From NCBI GenBank assembly GCA_002261195.1, contig MVBO01000072.1:1-64000 (forward strand): DNA of 64,000 nt, written 5' to 3'. The notes beneath the pieces were generated by a model that was not told where the DNA came from, searched no databases, and saw only the letters and a list, made by a program, of their open reading frames with translations. Positions 11,072-20,682 of this stretch are shown here, one piece after another (positions within the stretch are counted from its first letter, which is position 1; each line of letters begins with the position of its first letter). The translations under genes were made by a program, and so were the position numbers. Origin of the DNA: Bifiguratus adelaidae (taxonomy: Eukaryota > Mucoromycota > Endogonomycetes > Endogonales).

Positions 11072-11699
11072 ATGCTTATTTCAAAACAGAACAGAAAGCT
11101 CATCTACGAGGCGATCTTCAAGGGTAAGCTCGTTGATCCAGCATGTACAGGCTACAGGGATGTGCTGATGCGTTGGACCTGCAGATGGTGTCCTTGTTGC
11201 CCAAAAGGACTTCAACGCCGCCAAGCACCCCGAGATTGATGTGCCCAACTTGGAGGTCATCAAGTCCATGCAATCCTTGAATTCCAAGGGTTTCGTCAAG
11301 ACTCAATTCTCCTGGCAATACTACTACTACACCTTGACCACTGAGGGTATTGATTATCTCCGTGAATGTAAGTTGACCAATGTCTAGCCCCGACGAGCTG
11401 GTTGCTAATACTATGTTCTGCAGATCTCCACCTTCCCTCCGAGATTGTGCCTGCCACCTTCAAGAAGGCTGCCAGACCTATGGGTGCTCGTCCTCCCCGT
11501 GCTGGTAAGTGACTCCCTCTGTTTAGGTGCTGTTCAACTTTTCATGTGCTTACACTGATGCCTTGTTACAGGTGGTGATCGCGAATATCGTCCCCGTGAT
11601 CGGGATGACTACCGTCGCAAGGAAGGTGCCGGTGGTGACTTCAAGCCTGAGTTCCGTGGTGGATTTGGCCGTGGTCGTCGTGAGGCTCCTGCTTCATAA
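11072..11699 (+). CDS. RPS10: 40S ribosomal protein S10 (eS10)
   Basis: Exons 11072-11123, 11185-11367, 11424-11504 and 11572-11699 encode 147 aa. The protein starts [17 protein letters not shown], continues with [12 protein letters not shown], the [20 protein letters not shown] block and [14 protein letters not shown], and ends in a short basic Arg/Gly-rich tail ([12 protein letters not shown]). This is the standard eukaryotic eS10 plectin/S10 domain. It sits in the beak of the small subunit in the cytosol. Length agrees with fungal S10 (about 105-150 aa). All three coding introns are canonical GT-AG and join in phase. A further intron probably lies in the leader. Expected to be highly expressed. 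Confidence 0.95.
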
Positions 11700-11893
11700 G
11701 TTGCCGCAGGTGACTCTCAAAACCCTGTAAAATTCAAATACAGTTTAACATTCCACAACTTGGTCTCTTACTGAATGATTTATGATGCCACGTCTTTTTA
11801 TGCATTGTGGTTGCAAATGCACTGAGATCATGTCTTGGATGTGATAAAGTACGGTCCCAACATGCACGCCACCTATAATCTATCCTCTACAAC

Positions 11894-12541
11894 ATGGAAC
11901 ACGATACTTTCAAGATCAACGATGATGAGGAGCGTTTCGACGTGGACTTGTCAGGCAAGTTCATGTTAAAGTCATAATGCATGTCTCAATGGTGATTGCA
12001 CAGCCATGTGGGCCGCAGTGTTTGCCCTCTTGATCGTATGGACCTTTCTCCTCATCCTCGCTGACTCTATGAAACAGCGTCGATTGTCTAGAATGACAGC
12101 AATAAGCCTGCTGAGCCCTGGCGATCCAACTACACTGATTGGCGCGGAAGCAGGCCATCCCGAACCTCAAGAAGCTACCCAAGAGGTAAAAATACCCCAC
12201 AAAAAGGGTCCTACTGAAACTACTGCAGGAAACACGTTTAATAGTTGCAGCCGGATCGGCCAGAGATGCGTTCCTCATGCTCCTTGCCGCAACCCTCGTC
12301 ACAACCGCTGGTTATGGGGCCACCCCTGTAGGTGCCGTTGCTCATGAGCCATTCCCGACTCATTGACTCATAGGCCACCGTCACCCTTGCGTGGCTCTAC
12401 ACCGTATTCGTGCTAGTGTGGATTTTCACCATTCTCTTCGACGGCAGCCCTGTGGTCTGCATTCTCATGGAAATCTTGGCCATACCCCTCATCTTGAGCA
12501 TGTTTACCCTCGCTTTCCGAGAGCAAACGCGTCGTCCATAA
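11894..12541 (+). CDS. small four-helix membrane protein, uncharacterised
   Basis: Exons 11894-11954, 12004-12185, 12229-12327 and 12374-12541 give 169 aa. Predicted transmembrane segments are AAVFALLIVWTFLLIL near residue 25, DAFLMLLAATLVTTAGYGA near 95, TLAWLYTVFVLVWIFTILF near 120 and VVCILMEILAIPLILSMF near 145. The N-terminus is short and acidic (MEHDTFKINDDEERFDVD) and the C-terminus ends in a basic TRRP. I do not recognise the family. The exon structure is supported because hydrophobic segments only become continuous when all introns are removed. The first intron (11955-12003) uses a GC donor. Function unknown; the spacing of the four helices could fit a small tetraspan protein of internal membranes. 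Confidence 0.55.
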
Positions 12542-12990
12542 ATGGATCCAACGCCTTAAGTTGCAAGGCAAAAGGGGGTTGACGCGTTTCTCCGAGACAC
12601 GTCAGCCAATCAGATTGTTGCAATAAAAGCGGTACCGAGTCAGATGATCCAGCGGAACGTATGTGGCGTCATCCAATCAAAATTTTTTCATTCTGTCAAA
12701 ATAGGTGCAAGTATATAATAAAAGCCGTTTTTTCAAATTTTTGCATTTTCTTTCCCTTTTCTTGCTTCTCTTGCCTTGTCCCCTAACCCTTTCTGCTAGG
12801 GTTATTATTTTTTTTTTTTTGGGTGCTCTTGTCGGCTTCGAGGACTTCTTGGTTGAAGGTTCTAGGTAACAGGTGTTTGTCGTTTCAATCTATGCGGGCC
12901 CTTTTTTATAGTGTTGCTAATTTTTATGACGTACGCCAGGCCGTCAAGTTAGTCTAGTGTTGTTGCAGCCCCATGCCAGCATCTCACATC
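12542..12990 (+). promoter_or_regulatory. BDF1 promoter region: two CCAAT boxes and a TATA element
   Basis: No open frame of note. CCAAT pentamers occur at 12606-12610 and 12673-12677, a TATATAATA element at 12712-12720, and long T-rich tracts follow. CCCTAACCCT at 12781-12790, followed by its partial inverse CTAGGGTT, can form a small hairpin and resembles a telomeric repeat unit by chance or as a factor-binding site. The arrangement points to a regulated TATA promoter driving the bromodomain gene, with the transcription start probably near 12745-12780 and a leader of about 200 nt. Confidence 0.5.
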
Positions 12991-15402
12991 ATGGCCAATG
13001 GAGTCGAGATTCGTCCGAGACCCGTTGACGATGCCCTCGACCAATCATCGGGGTATGTATACTCTGCTTCTTGGTTGAGGTTGTGCGGTCGTGGGTGCTC
13101 GAGCTGTGCGTTGTTTTGTAGTCTCTTGGCCCACGTCTGCAGTTTTCAATAGAATGTATATTCACAATGTGCCTTTCGACTTTTAGAGCGGGAAAGTCTT
13201 ATAGCGACTCGTCCTTTACACCCTACGGGACAACTATTGTCAAGTTGGGAGACTTTTCCGATGCGGCAGAGTTTGTCACGGATGCCAAGCATGATGCGCT
13301 AGCCGATGATAGTGGTTATGGCGATTATGAAAATAAGCTGGATGGGTCCAAGTCTGACTCCAACGGTTCTTCCCCAGCTGCTGAGCTTGATATCAAGGAG
13401 AGGGAGGAGCAGCAATCCTCGAGTTCGGTGGCGGGAAAATTGGCCACCGCGCGTATGGCCACGCCGACCGTAGATCCGAGCGTTCATCATTCTTTCCAAG
13501 TCAAAGTTCCCAAGGTAGGATCGCATCCAGGTCCTACGTCGCCAGCGGAGCCATCGATGGGTGACCCGTTGGATGCGGCAGACAGCTTGCCTTCGCCGCC
13601 ACAAACTGTGCTTCCGGTCGATGACATAAAGAAGGAGCAAGATCTCTTCAATATTCCAATTGAACGTAGTTCAAAACGTCAACGCAAACCGTCCACAAAG
13701 TATGATGATTATGAAAAGCCAATGATCAAGATTACGCCAAAGAAGACTGTAAGGAAGGCTGAGATGGCCTTTGTTCCAAGTATGCCCAAGGAGCAATTCA
13801 AATATGCTCTGGCTATCATTCGAACCCTGAAGCGCCACAGAGATATCAAACCCTTCTTGGAGCCAGTCGACGCTGACAAGCTTGGTATTCCCAATTACCG
13901 ACAAGTGATCGAACAACCCATGGATATCTCGACCGTTGATCGCAAATTGAATAACAATCAGTATCCTTCAGTTGACAACTTCATCCAGGACGTGCGTCTG
14001 ATATTTTCCAACTGCTATGCCTACAACGGCCTTGAAAGTCCCATCTCCGGCTTGTGTCAAAACGTTGAGAAGGCCTTTGAAAGCTCCTTGCGTCAAATGC
14101 CGGTAGTCGACGGTAGTCATTCTCCTTCCTACGCCAAGCCTCCTACTCCTAATGTCGAATTGCCACCATCGCCACCTCTTCAAAAGTCACATTCCCGCTC
14201 AGGCACTCGTACTCCTACGCCACCGCCGATAACATCTTTCAGTGATGCGAGGCCGAAGCGAGAGATTCATCCGCCAAAGTCTAAAGACTATCCCGAAACA
14301 TACACTCACAACCCATCCAAACTCTCTCCCGACCTCAAGTTCTGCTGCAATTTGTTGCGCGAGTTGAAGAAGCCAAAGTATAGAGACATCAACTTTCCAT
14401 TCCTTCAACCTGTCGACATTGTCGCTCTCAACATCCCTCATTATCCGCAAATTGTCAAAGAGCCCATGGATCTTGGAACCATGGAGGAAAAACTGTTTGT
14501 AGGAGCTTACAAAACTGGAGATGATTTCGAAGCAGACATGCGATTGGTCTTCAACAATTGTTATCTCTTCAATCCGGCAAGTACCCCAGTGCACGTCATG
14601 GGGAAGAAGCTGGAAGAGTTGTTCAACACCAAGTGGACACAGCGCCCTCCACCTTCGAAGCGCAAGGCGGTCAGGCGAAACACTGGGGAACAGCATATGG
14701 TCGCTTATAATAATAGCGATGATGAGATGCTCTCTGAGGCTGATGATGATCACATCTCTGTGATGCAACGTCAGCTCATGGCCATTCAAAATCAGTTAGC
14801 ATCCTTGCGACACCAAAAGAGTTTGGCGCAACGCAAGAACTCAAAGGCCGACAGGTCCAAGTCGCGCAAGTCTTCCAACTCGTTGAAGCGCAAGCGTCCT
14901 TCTGACAGTTCAGATCGTTACCCTGAGTTCACCTTTGAGGAAAAGCAAAACTTGTCACAAATGATTAATACTCTCAACGACGAACAACTTTCCAATGTTG
15001 TGAGCATCATTCGTACAAGCTTGCCTAATCTTGATGGAAGTGGCGCTGAAGAAATCGAGCTTGACATTGATTCGTTGGACAGAAAGACGCTGCACAAGTT
15101 GAATGATTATGTACTCGGTTGCAAAGACCCCTCGCGCGTACGCTCGCACAAAAAAAATCGCCATGGATATACTGAGGAGGAGAGTGATCGCAAGATTCAA
15201 GAACTGGAGAAGGTACTGCAACGTTTTGAATCTGCCAATGGTGGAAAAGACTTGGGTAAGTGCGAGAATGTTGGTTTGAATCCACGCCGTCTCACCGACC
15301 GTTTGTTTTTCAGCTGCCGCTACCAAGGCCAACTACTCTTCCAGCAGCGACGATTCCAGTTCTTCCGGCTCCGACTCAGATTCCGATAGCGACTCCGATT
15401 AG
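12991..15402 (+). CDS. BDF1: BET double-bromodomain protein (Bdf1/BRD family)
   Basis: Exons 12991-13052, 13187-15255 and 15314-15402 give 739 aa. Bromodomain 1 spans about 222-330 with the acetyl-lysine pocket residues in PNYRQVIEQPMDISTV and the conserved Asn in NCYAYNG. Bromodomain 2 spans about 400-505 with PHYPQIVKEPMDLGTM and NNCYLFNP. A NET (extra-terminal) domain lies at about 602-670 (TFEEKQNLSQMINTL onward), and the C-terminus is a Ser/Asp-rich tail, as in BET proteins. BET proteins bind acetylated histone H4 and recruit TFIID or elongation factors in the nucleus. Start is the ATG at 12991 because its short exon joins in phase to the second exon. The first intron is 134 nt. Identification is secure. 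Confidence 0.95.
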
Positions 15403-15514
15403 ATGTAGATAGTTACTCTCTCATGCTGCATTGCAGCTTTAAAAAGCTCACAAGTTGTATTTCTAGCCAAGCTCCATGTTTTCTAGTGTATAAAGCTCTC
15501 TCTTTTTCATCCCC

Positions 15515-16291
15515 ATGGAGTCTATTCACGCCTTACAAAAGACAATATTGCTACAAGCCAAAGTACGGCATCAGTGGGACAAGGCGCAAGTCACCTTTCG
15601 CCAGCTGGAAGAGGCCATACAAAGTCGCTCCACGCTCACACAGAAGGAAGTGCAATGCATTCAAACGGCATTCATGCTCATGGTCCGGTATGCTCCCACC
15701 GTCCTCGAGGCCACTCTTTATTACCGCCACCTTCTCTCGCACTACACAACACCCATACGGACCGATGAATGTATCGACCACTGTCTCATCTCCCTCATCT
15801 TTGCCTACTCGCGCACCCGCGATAATGATTACCTGAATGCTGGACTTGCTCTCCTTCAAATGGCCTTGGATCGAGGTTTAGCCCATGGAAAGCAAGGCGA
15901 AATCTTACGGAGCGTATCCACATCGATTCTCGAGTCTCACCAATGTCGCATCTCTCCTGATGGAACTCGACTGGAGCCCTCCAATCCTGATCCAAAACCA
16001 ACGTCACAGCGAAAACCTAGATCCAAGATCACATCAGCATCGGAGGCTAATACGTCATCTCCCCGGTCCGCCAAGCAGCCGTCCACGTCGAAAGAGCCAG
16101 TCTTGACATCATCCTCCAAGTTCTCCAAGCCATCCTTTCTACCTTCTGCGGAATCCGAAAGCGTGCTCGAATTGGATTATCAACAATTGTCCAGTGAAGA
16201 CATGGTCTCCCATATGGCCAGCTTGTCTCTTGGCAACGCTCGTCGCAATCCAATCAAGACTAGAAAAGCCAAACCCAATGCTCGACCATAA
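15515..16291 (+). CDS. uncharacterised 258-aa protein
   Basis: A single open frame starting MESIHALQKTILLQAK. Residues 1-130 look folded and mostly alpha-helical (alternating Leu/Ala/Gln with patterns such as LEEAIQSRSTLTQKEVQCIQ), possibly a small helical repeat. Residues 150-258 are Ser/Pro/Lys-rich and probably disordered, ending in a basic tail. No family recognised. Position supports a real gene: it lies 112 bp after BDF1 and 88 bp before MHR1 on the same strand, and the frame covers the whole space. No introns are needed. A nuclear or cytosolic adaptor role would be a guess. Confidence 0.6.
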   Translation: MESIHALQKTILLQAKVRHQWDKAQVTFRQLEEAIQSRSTLTQKEVQCIQTAFMLMVRYAPTVLEATLYYRHLLSHYTTPIRTDECIDHCLISLIFAYSRTRDNDYLNAGLALLQMALDRGLAHGKQGEILRSVSTSILESHQCRISPDGTRLEPSNPDPKPTSQRKPRSKITSASEANTSSPRSAKQPSTSKEPVLTSSSKFSKPSFLPSAESESVLELDYQQLSSEDMVSHMASLSLGNARRNPIKTRKAKPNARP

Positions 16292-16379
16292 TAGAGAAAC
16301 ATCATGTCCTCTGCCGCGCGCTTTGGCTTTTTCTCTGTTCATTGTTCTAAGCAGGAATTTTTTCGAGCACTTCTCGAGC

Positions 16380-16911
16380 ATGTCAACACTTTACTTGTAT
16401 CGACACATTCAGACGTCCCAAGTGCTTGTAAGTCTACGGCAGGGGATGAAGGTGAGACTGATTGCGCTTGAAAAGCTATCGCACTCATCCTCATTGGTAG
16501 AACAAGGTGCTTCAGCAACAGTCAATCAAACAGCGACCTCCTCGTCTACGCAAGGATCACTGGGTACCGATGCTGGCCATCTCCGGTTTTGACAAGGCAG
16601 AGACAGCGCAAGCGCTTCACGACTCTATTCTCACACGCTCTCAACAAAAGCAGAACAGCAAGATCAATGCGACCATCTCTGGACAACCCGCCAGATTGCG
16701 AGAACCATTGGAGAGGGAACAGATTCAGCAAACACTGGAAGCGTTGCAGGAGGCCTTGACGCATACCTTGCCAAAGCGATCGACCGAGCCGTTAAGGTTT
16801 CATTGGGAAAACAAGGCGTTGAGCGAGCGTTTGCAATGGCCGGAGCACGTCCAACACGGAGATTTGCAGTTGGTGCGAGGGCGTATTCCCGTACAGGCTT
16901 CGTCGTCATAG
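16380..16911 (+). CDS. MHR1: mitochondrial ribosomal protein mL67 / recombination protein Mhr1 homologue
   Basis: Exons 16380-16427 and 16507-16911 give 150 aa. It starts with the typical short strand MSTLYLYRHIQTSQVLV, followed by RPPRLRKDHWVPML (the R-x-L-R-K-D-x-W core of the MHR1 family) and a C-terminal block LRFHWENKALSERLQWPEHV, which matches the conserved W-P-E-x-V ending of fungal Mhr1. Known roles are a structural subunit of the fungal mitochondrial large ribosomal subunit and, in yeast, homologous DNA pairing in mitochondrial DNA recombination. It is shorter than the 226-aa yeast protein. Exon 1 phase is 0 and the acceptor precedes a GTG Val codon, so the upstream ATG at 16380 is needed. 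Confidence 0.72.
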
Positions 16912-16973
16912 AAAACGCAACACGCGCACGCCATGTAACATAGTATACACATGATAGACAAGTCTATATACAT

Positions 16974-18120
16974 TCAGAATTCTTCGCTTTCTAGCCGTAG
17001 ACCGCATATCTGGCACTTTTGCACCGTATTGCCACTCTGGGGGTCATAGATGGCATCGCCAAAGACGTGGTCATGCTGTGTCTTCTTGTTGTCCCAGGTA
17101 CTCGTGAATGTTCGTTTTCGCATGTCAGCCAACTTTTCCTTGAACTTTTTGTCCTTCTTTTTCCGCTTTTCTGATTCCCGCTTCTCCCATTCTGCATCCA
17201 GACCTTCCTCATCTCCCCACTTTCTGAAGGCATACTCTTCCACCTACACCACTTGGTTAGACGTAGCGTTCTCTTTGTTCACAGCCTTGGCCGATACACT
17301 TACCATCTCGCGGACATAGAGCATCATGTTGTTCCAGGTGGATTTGCGCGGATTGGGTTTGGACCAGTGCGGCAATAGCTCTGTATCCTTGAGTTCAGCT
17401 AGATCAATAAGCATGAGTTTCATTCCTGGTATGCTTCGTCCCCTTGCAGCGCCCACTTACGATCGGTCAAGAGGTAATCCTAAATGTCCCAATAAACATC
17501 AATTGTCTGATCCAGAAGAACCATTCCTTTGCCTTACCTCCTTGGCTTCTGTTTTCGTGATCAAACTGTACTTTTCAGGCTTGGCTTCTTTGCATTTGTG
17601 ACAGATAGCGAGATGAAATATCTGATGAAATTGCGGATCAATCTCGATGCTGCCACAATCCTTGCATTTCGGATTCTGACTTGGATCGAGCGATACCGCT
17701 GTTCATAAACACATCAGACATACCACTCATTGACGATCAGTAAGGCAAAGACTTACGTGGATCATAATTGATCTTTGCCGCATCCTCAAATTTGAACTTT
17801 TTACGCTCCTGTTCGTTCTTGTCGTCCTCGTCATCCAGCAAGAAACCACCACGAGAGTCTACCATTTTGCTTAAATCATACTCAAAGATGGGTTTAGCCC
17901 ATCGCGCCCGTTTTCCCGTCGCTTCGGGAAACGGAACACTCTCTGGAACGACTCCAGCACCGGTACTCTCGCCAGGGGTTTTTGGCGGCAAAGGCGGCGC
18001 ATGTCCTTGCTCATTCGGACTAGCTGATGCTGTCGTCTGTTTCGCCTTTAATTTAGCCAACGCTGTGGCCTTGTTGGCCTCTACCCGTTGCTGTGTCTCC
18101 TCGGACCATGAAGAAGACAT
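16974..18120 (-). CDS. RAD14: nucleotide-excision repair protein XPA/Rad14
   Basis: Exons 17757-18120, 17538-17698, 17461-17479, 17304-17398 and 16974-17243 give 302 aa. The C4 zinc finger is formed by CKDC and CHKC, followed by [15 protein letters not shown], the [18 protein letters not shown]-binding block and [10 protein letters not shown]. The C-terminal part is a long basic helix and ends with a second Cys pair (CQIC) as in metazoan XPA. XPA verifies DNA damage and organises the excision repair pre-incision complex. The third exon is only 19 nt long. The start ATG at 18120 ([12 protein letters not shown]) is preferred; an open frame extends further upstream but would run into the divergent REI1 gene whose ATG is at 18221. 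Confidence 0.93.
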
Positions 18121-18220
18121 GCCTTCAACTCCGTCGGAACGACTGCGCCACATTGCACATCTCGTGACGTCATCAAAATCATAAAAAGTTTTGAGTGCAA
18201 AAACGTTGCGCTTTTCGCTC
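18121..18220. promoter_or_regulatory. 100-bp bidirectional promoter between RAD14 and REI1 with TGACGTCA
   Basis: The two start codons diverge across 100 bp. The palindrome TGACGTCA at 18165-18172 is near the centre and could serve both directions. It is one of four exact copies of this element in the window. Confidence 0.55.
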
Positions 18221-19533
18221 ATGGCCGAGATAATTAACACTGTGGCGGCGCCATCGCAGCCGCAAGCGCCTCGTTCTGCTTTGTTTACATGCATTGCATG
18301 TCAGGTAGCGTTTCACTCTGCTGAATTGCAGCGCAACCACTATAGAACGGACTGGCATCGCTACAACTTGAAGCGTAAAATGGTGGAGCTACAACCTGTC
18401 GCAGCTGAGCAGTTTGCGCAAAAGTTGATGGCTCAACAAGCGAAGACACAAGCGGCTGAATCGGAGCGCAGATTTACTGCCGATTGTACCGTGTGCAGGT
18501 AAGTCGTCTTTGAGGTCTCGGACAGAGCGGTACATTGATGGGTGCATTTAGAAAATCATTTGCCACCGAAAATACCTATACAAATCACGTTCAATCCAAA
18601 AAGCACAAGGAAGCTGTAGCCAAGGCAGAACGTATGCCGGACACCCAGAAGACATCCGCAAATGATACCCAATCCACGACCAGCAATCCCAAACCTGTCG
18701 CCTTGACCGTCACAGATGAGACGACGGAAGCCGAAATGATGGAGATCATCGACGAAAAAATTGCTCAAGCAGAGAAACTTGGAGAGACCGATTGTCTCTT
18801 TTGTACACACAAGGCTGCCACATTGGATGGCAACATGAACCACATGACCAAAGTCCACAGTTTCTTTATTCCGGATATCGAGTATCTCGTCGATCTTCGC
18901 GGACTCATCAAGTATCTCGGAGAGAAAATCTCTGTCGGCAATGTCTGCATCTACTGCAATGGTAACGGCCGTGGATTACACAGCTTGGAAGCCGTTCGGG
19001 CGCATATGGTGAGTGGCCTTAGAGTGATGAGTGCAGTTCTTTGCGTGCTAACAGGAGGTGCTTAGATGTCCAAGGGTCATTGCAAAATTGCCTACGATAC
19101 CGAAGATGATGTGATGGAAGTGGTTGATTATTATGATTTCACACCCTCAACCGCCAATCTACCTGAAGGCGAAGACGCTGACGCCAACTTTGGGGTGCAA
19201 ATAGCGGAGGACGACATGGAGCTGGTATTACCTAATGGTGCTCGTGTCGGACACCGATCCCTTGGTCGTTATTACAAGCAATCTCTGCGTCCCACCGAAC
19301 AAGACGACGCTGTTCTCATCAACAAACTCATCACTTCCTATTCTTCCGACTTTGGTTATGAGAGTCATCGATTGCGTGGTGCGCGTGGCCAGCTACTCAT
19401 CACCGATGGCAAAACAGGTGCTAGAAGTGCAAAGGACGCCTATAATGACACCAAACATCACGAAGATTTCCGCAGTCGTGTCGGTGTCAAGGCCAATAAA
19501 CTACAGCGTCACTTTAGAGCTCAGATTTTGTAG
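18221..19533 (+). CDS. REI1: 60S ribosome biogenesis zinc-finger protein Rei1/ZNF622
   Basis: Exons 18221-18498, 18552-19008 and 19066-19533 give 400 aa. C2H2 fingers begin with CIACQVAFHSAELQRNH and CTVCRKSFATENTYTNH, then CLFCTHKAATLDGNMNH and CIYCNGNGRGLHSLEAV. The C-terminus contains GHRSLGRYYKQSLRP, a strongly conserved Rei1 block, and a basic end. Rei1 acts in the cytosol in late 60S maturation, where it helps recycle Arx1 and Alb1 and probes the peptide exit tunnel with its C-terminus. The start at 18221 gives MAEIINTV and the usual spacing to the first finger. Both introns are GT-AG and phase-consistent. Confidence 0.92.
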
Positions 19534-19589
19534 ATACTCAATGTACTTGTATGTATGTGATATATTGCACCGCGGAATAATCTACAGAG

Positions 19590-20436
19590 TTAGGCAATGT
19601 TGGCGAGATAATCTCGCACCTCGGTCGCGTTCAATCGTCTAAACAATGGTTTCTCCTTTCGGTCATTTCCTGAAATGCCCATCGTCGATGTCCCTATGAT
19701 ACCAATTTCAATCGAATTCTCCGTCATTTGTCCTTCAAAGCCTTCCTTTAGCGTCAAGATGGCCGTATGTACCGCGTCCTCCAATTCAATGTCCTCATTG
19801 TATCGCTTTTCCAAAAACGTCTTTGCGTTTACCATATTTTTGCCCATTGCGGTTGCTTTCCACGCCCAGTATGAGCCAGAGGGATCTACTTGGTATAGTG
19901 AAGGTCCGGCGATGTCATCGTAACCGGCAATCAACAATGACACTCCAAAAGGTCTCACACCACTGCAATCGCGATCAACATTACACATTGGACGGATCAT
20001 TGGGCATGACTTACCCGCTCTGAGTAAATTCCTGCATTACAGATGCCACATCCTGTACAAGAATACGAACCGGTGGGTCCTCCATATGTATCCTCTTGTA
20101 TGCTTGCGCCGATTTACGAGCCTTGTTCACCAACACTCGAAAGTCAGGTCCCATGCCCGAATACACCATACCGACATTGGCACAAATAACGGCGACCTTT
20201 TCTATCGATGAATCGTCTACTAGTGGACTAGAAGACTTCTTTTCTGTGGCGATGACGATTCCATTGGTGGCTAGAAACACGCAGGTCAGTCATTGACTAA
20301 TGGTGTGTTTAAATCTCTCACCCTTGATCCCAATGCTAGTAACACCTGAGCCTACAGCATTGAGAGCATATTCAATCTGCACCAGTTTGCCCGAAGGCGA
20401 GAAGGTTGTCAATGAGAAACTGTAGCGATCAGACAT
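19590..20436 (-). CDS. PRE8: 20S proteasome subunit alpha2 (PSMA2/Pre8)
   Basis: Exons 20322-20436, 20015-20270 and 19590-19962 give 247 aa. The N-terminus [17 protein letters not shown] followed by [10 protein letters not shown] is the alpha-subunit gate signature and specifically that of alpha2. Downstream blocks [27 protein letters not shown] and [13 protein letters not shown] complete the proteasome fold; no catalytic Thr is expected in an alpha subunit. It forms part of the alpha ring that controls substrate entry. Length is slightly above the human 234 aa because of a longer C-terminus. A TGACGTCA element lies 56 bp upstream of the start codon. Confidence 0.95.
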
Positions 20437-20491
20437 GAGTGAGAGAAGCAAGCTTGAACGCGCGTTGAAAACGTCAGCACAAGGATTAAAG

Positions 20492-20499
20492 TGACGTCA
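20492..20499. promoter_or_regulatory. TGACGTCA palindrome upstream of proteasome alpha2
   Basis: Exact CRE/ATF-type palindrome 56 bp upstream of the PRE8 start codon, followed 5 nt later by CACGTG, an E-box core (20504-20509). The 20437-20682 interval otherwise holds no gene. Confidence 0.5.
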
Positions 20500-20682
20500 C
20501 AATCACGTGGCTACGCGACTTCAAAAGAACAATGGACTCGGATATTGAGCTCGATGCTCGTCTTGTCAAGAACACTGACACGTTAAACATGCATCTTTTA
20601 TTTACAAAGCGTTGAGAACACGGTCAGATCCAATGCCCAGTCGAAGTGCTCCACAATGCCAATCAATTGACTTATATACAAT

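Noticed and set aside
12781-12790. Interstitial telomere repeat
   Set aside because: A single CCCTAACCCT unit in a promoter region; too short for a telomere remnant.
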